Assembly: GCA_016210125.1 (NCBI GenBank) | Contig: JACQUS010000044.1 | Coordinates: 1-7,135 of the forward strand | DNA: 7,135 nucleotides | Direction of reading: 5' to 3' | Source of the DNA: Chloroflexota bacterium | Lineage (GTDB): Bacteria > Chloroflexota > UBA6077 > FW602-bin22 > JACQUS01 | In this document: piece after piece, positions 5,476-7,135 of the stretch | How the letters are laid out: each line of letters begins with the position of its first letter | How positions within the stretch are numbered: position 1 is the first letter of the stretch | Program-made: the position numbers and the translations under genes | Notes under the pieces: model-generated | The model's input: only the letters and a program-made list of their open reading frames with translations | What the model was told of the DNA's origin: nothing | Database searches by the model: none

Positions 5476-5512
5476 AACAGGGGCGGGTGGCAAACCTGCC
5501 CCTGTTGCTCTT
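5476..5512 (+). terminator. Intrinsic terminator of the exported protein gene
   Basis: A 13-bp stem: AACAGGGGCGGGT (5476-5488) pairs with ACCTGCCCCTGTT (5494-5506), with one G-U pair and a GGCAA loop. The short T-containing tail GCTCTT follows. The stem is very stable but the U-tract is weak. It insulates the DUF2283 gene from the strong upstream promoter. Confidence 0.75.
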
Positions 5513-5603
5513 ATGCGGCGCATGAGTGGCGCGATCATCGCGTCCTCGCAGGCAAGGCCGCGCGAGCGCCTTGGCTCAAAGGATTCGTTGGGGGCATCCG
5601 ATC

Positions 5604-5837
5604 ATGCGCATCTCCTACGACCACAAGGTCGACGCCGTGCTGATCGAGTTGAGCGACGATGCGCCATCCTGCACGGAGGATTTGGCCAAGGGCATCACGG
5701 TCGACTTCACGCGCGACCGGCGCATCGTGTCGATCGAGATCCTCGACGCTTCGCAGGTGCTGGAGCCCGCGGCGCTCACTCGTGTCGAGGTCGAGGGGCT
5801 GCCGACCGTCGCAGTCGCGCCCGTCTCGGCGCAGTAG
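5604..5837 (+). CDS. DUF2283 family small protein
   Basis: 77 aa. It matches the DUF2283 pattern of M-R-I-S-Y-D...DAVLIELSD at the N-terminus, then G-I-T-V-D-F..D.RIVSIEILDAS in the middle. The molecular function of this family is unknown; members are short beta-rich proteins often found near toxin-antitoxin-like genes. No toxin-like partner is visible here. ATG 5604 is preferred because the family begins at M-K/R-I-x-Y-D and a GGGGG (5590-5594) lies 9 nt upstream. Longer in-frame extension back to 5526 encodes Arg-rich, unlikely sequence. No clear promoter is seen in 5513-5590. The C-terminus (from about residue 57) is specific to this protein. Confidence 0.85.
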   Translation: MRISYDHKVDAVLIELSDDAPSCTEDLAKGITVDFTRDRRIVSIEILDASQVLEPAALTRVEVEGLPTVAVAPVSAQ

Positions 5838-5883
5838 GGCGTTGCTGGGCAGGGGCTCCGAGTCGAAGGATCAGCGTCCACGG

Positions 5884-5912
5884 TTGCAGCAGCCCCGCCG
5901 GCATGCCATAAT
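5884..5912 (+). promoter_or_regulatory. Extended -10 sigma-70-type promoter of the Asp-box propeller gene
   Basis: TTGCAG (5884-5889), 17 bp, then CATAAT (5907-5912). TG at 5904-5905 gives an extended -10 (TGC before the hexamer). The predicted start near 5919 leaves a short leader of about 25 nt before ATG 5944. It lies wholly in the 106-bp gap after the DUF2283 gene. Confidence 0.6.
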
Positions 5913-5943
5913 CGGTGTCACCGCGCGGTCGAGGCGCTGCCCG

Positions 5944-7113
5944 ATGCTGCGAGTCGCTCTGCGAGCCCTCGTGCTCCTCGCCGCCGTCGGCCTGGCGATC
6001 GCCCCACGGCAGACGGCCTGGGGCGATGACGTGAGCGCCTGGCAGGCGGCCGCTCCGCTCCCGCTGCCGATCCGTGCCGTGGCCATCGCGCGGAGCGACG
6101 CGAACGTGGTCCTGGCCGCCACCGAGGATGGCCTCTACCGCACCGCCGACGGCGGGCGCACCTGGCAGCGCAGCCCCCATCCGAGTGCGAGCAGCGCGCG
6201 GATCGTCGCCCTCGGCGCCAGCCCTGCGGCGCCCTGTAGCTTCTACGCCCTGGCGGCCTACGACGGGCTGCTGCGCAGCACCGACTGTGGCCAATCGTGG
6301 CAGCGCACGGCGCGGCACGACTGGGAGTCGTACCCGCCGCTGTCACCGACGGCCGGACGGACGCCCCGGCATTTCGATCGTCTCTCCGTGGGCCCCCCCG
6401 GCATCATCTATGTCGGCGGCGAAACCGTGGCGCAGACGACCGACGACGGCGGCACCTGGCGCGTCGCGTCCGATGGGCTCCCGCCTGGCGGCGGCATTCT
6501 GGAGCTGCTGCTCGATCCGCAGAGCCCCCAGCGCCTCTATGCCACGGTGTTCCAGCTCAACGCGCCCGATCTCCCCCAGGTCGCGCGCCCCACCTCCGGG
6601 CTGTACCGCAGCGAGGACACCGGGACCACCTGGCAGCGCATCGGCCTGGGGTTCGCCTCGCCGGCGGCCGTCGTCTCCGCGCTGGCCTTCGACGCGCAGC
6701 AGCCCGGCGCGCTCCTCGCCGGCACGCACAGCCACGGCCTCTACCGCAGCGGCGACGGCGGCCTGACGTGGCAGCGCGTGCCCGATCTGCCGGAGACGCT
6801 CGGCATCGCCGACCTGGCGACCCTGGCGGCGGCGCCGGGCCTGGGCCTCGCGGCGACGTTCGGCGACGGCGTGTACGTCAGCCGCGACGGCGGCCAGAGC
6901 TGGCAGCCGCTCAACGACGGACTGCCGGCGCAGCGGCGCTTCGAGCACGTCGCCCTGGCCGCCTCAGCCGACGGCGCGGTCGCCTACGCCGTCGACGAGC
7001 TGCCCGAAGCCGCCGGCTTCCGCATCTGGCGCCGCCAGCTCGGCCCGTCCACCCAGCCGGGGGCCGCGCTCCGCCCGCCGTTCCGCGCGCTCGTGCCGGC
7101 CGCGGGGCGCTAG
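5944..7113 (+). CDS. Exported Asp-box (BNR) repeat beta-propeller protein, Ycf48/sialidase-like fold
   Basis: 389 aa. M-L-R-V-A-L-R followed by a hydrophobic core (residues about 8-20) forms a signal peptide; cleavage is likely near residue 27. Six Asp-boxes (S/T-x-D-x-G-x-T/S-W) begin at residues 67, 112, 165, 223, 269 and 313, with tryptophans at 74, 119, 172, 230, 276 and 320. Most are preceded by a G-L-Y-R/G-V-Y-V strand. Spacing of about 45-58 residues per blade fits a six- or seven-bladed propeller. Such folds occur in sialidases, Ycf48/HCF136 and Vps10-like proteins. No sialidase catalytic set (Arg triad, F-R-I-P) is recognisable, so a binding or scaffold role is more likely than hydrolysis. 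The start is ATG 5944, with GAGG (5931-5934) 9 nt upstream; the upstream in-frame extension is Arg/Ser-rich and non-protein-like. The C-terminal tail (about 365-389) is Pro/Ala-rich. Confidence 0.85.
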   Translation: MLRVALRALVLLAAVGLAIAPRQTAWGDDVSAWQAAAPLPLPIRAVAIARSDANVVLAATEDGLYRTADGGRTWQRSPHPSASSARIVALGASPAAPCSFYALAAYDGLLRSTDCGQSWQRTARHDWESYPPLSPTAGRTPRHFDRLSVGPPGIIYVGGETVAQTTDDGGTWRVASDGLPPGGGILELLLDPQSPQRLYATVFQLNAPDLPQVARPTSGLYRSEDTGTTWQRIGLGFASPAAVVSALAFDAQQPGALLAGTHSHGLYRSGDGGLTWQRVPDLPETLGIADLATLAAAPGLGLAATFGDGVYVSRDGGQSWQPLNDGLPAQRRFEHVALAASADGAVAYAVDELPEAAGFRIWRRQLGPSTQPGAALRPPFRALVPAAGR

Positions 7114-7135
7114 CATATGCCGCTCGGCGGCGCCG

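Noticed and set aside
5604..5837. DUF2283 gene as antitoxin of a toxin-antitoxin pair
   Set aside because: No small toxin-like gene is adjacent. The neighbours are a terminator upstream and an exported propeller protein with its own promoter downstream.
5944..7113. Sialidase (neuraminidase) assignment
   Set aside because: Asp-boxes alone mark the propeller fold. The catalytic arginine triad, F-R-I-P motif and nucleophile Tyr/Glu pair are not recognisable.
7117..7135. ATG 7117 as the start of the next gene
   Set aside because: Only 19 bases remain in the window and no convincing Shine-Dalgarno precedes it, so it cannot be supported.

Overview
The window is GC-rich, and every gene I can support lies on the + strand. 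Several features point, by inference only, to a Chloroflexota-like bacterium such as a Thermomicrobia or Sphaerobacter relative: the base composition, a tandem cluster of Uma2-family putative endonucleases, a DUF2283 protein, an Asp-box propeller protein with a signal peptide, and G-rich/C-rich low-complexity repeats. No rRNA, tRNA, CRISPR array, transposase or phage gene is visible.

Layout. Positions 1-131 are a low-complexity, imperfect inverted repeat. It runs in frame into a membrane-anchored or secreted protein (109-1476) with two tandem jelly-roll-like, carbohydrate-binding-type domains. That gene is itself interrupted, in frame, by a small palindromic element (541-590). Next comes a tight array of three paralogous Uma2 (DUF820, PD-(D/E)XK fold) genes: 1525-2154, 2166-2813 and 2825-3472. 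Genes two and three each start 11 nt after the previous stop, behind identical ribosome-binding sites. The middle gene is a mosaic of its two neighbours.

A 514-bp gene-free stretch (3473-3986) follows. It holds hairpins, a near-consensus sigma-70 promoter (TTGACA, 17 bp, TATAGT) and a structured leader of roughly 280 nt. The leader ends in five copies of a ~14-nt tandem repeat just before the start of a 463-aa exported protein of unknown family (3987-5378). Most repeat units contain an anti-Shine-Dalgarno-like CCTCTC, and three contain an ATG behind or overlapping a GGAG. This makes the leader the most interesting part of the window: it looks like a candidate translational control device whose setting could change with repeat number. 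The exported gene is followed by two strong hairpins, the second a plausible intrinsic terminator, so it is probably a monocistronic, strongly transcribed unit.

The last part holds a 77-aa DUF2283 protein (5604-5837) and, behind its own extended -10 promoter, a 389-aa exported protein with six Asp-box (BNR) repeats (5944-7113), predicted to fold as a beta-propeller. Three of the six genes or gene groups encode cell-surface or exported proteins. No shared pathway links them on sequence evidence.
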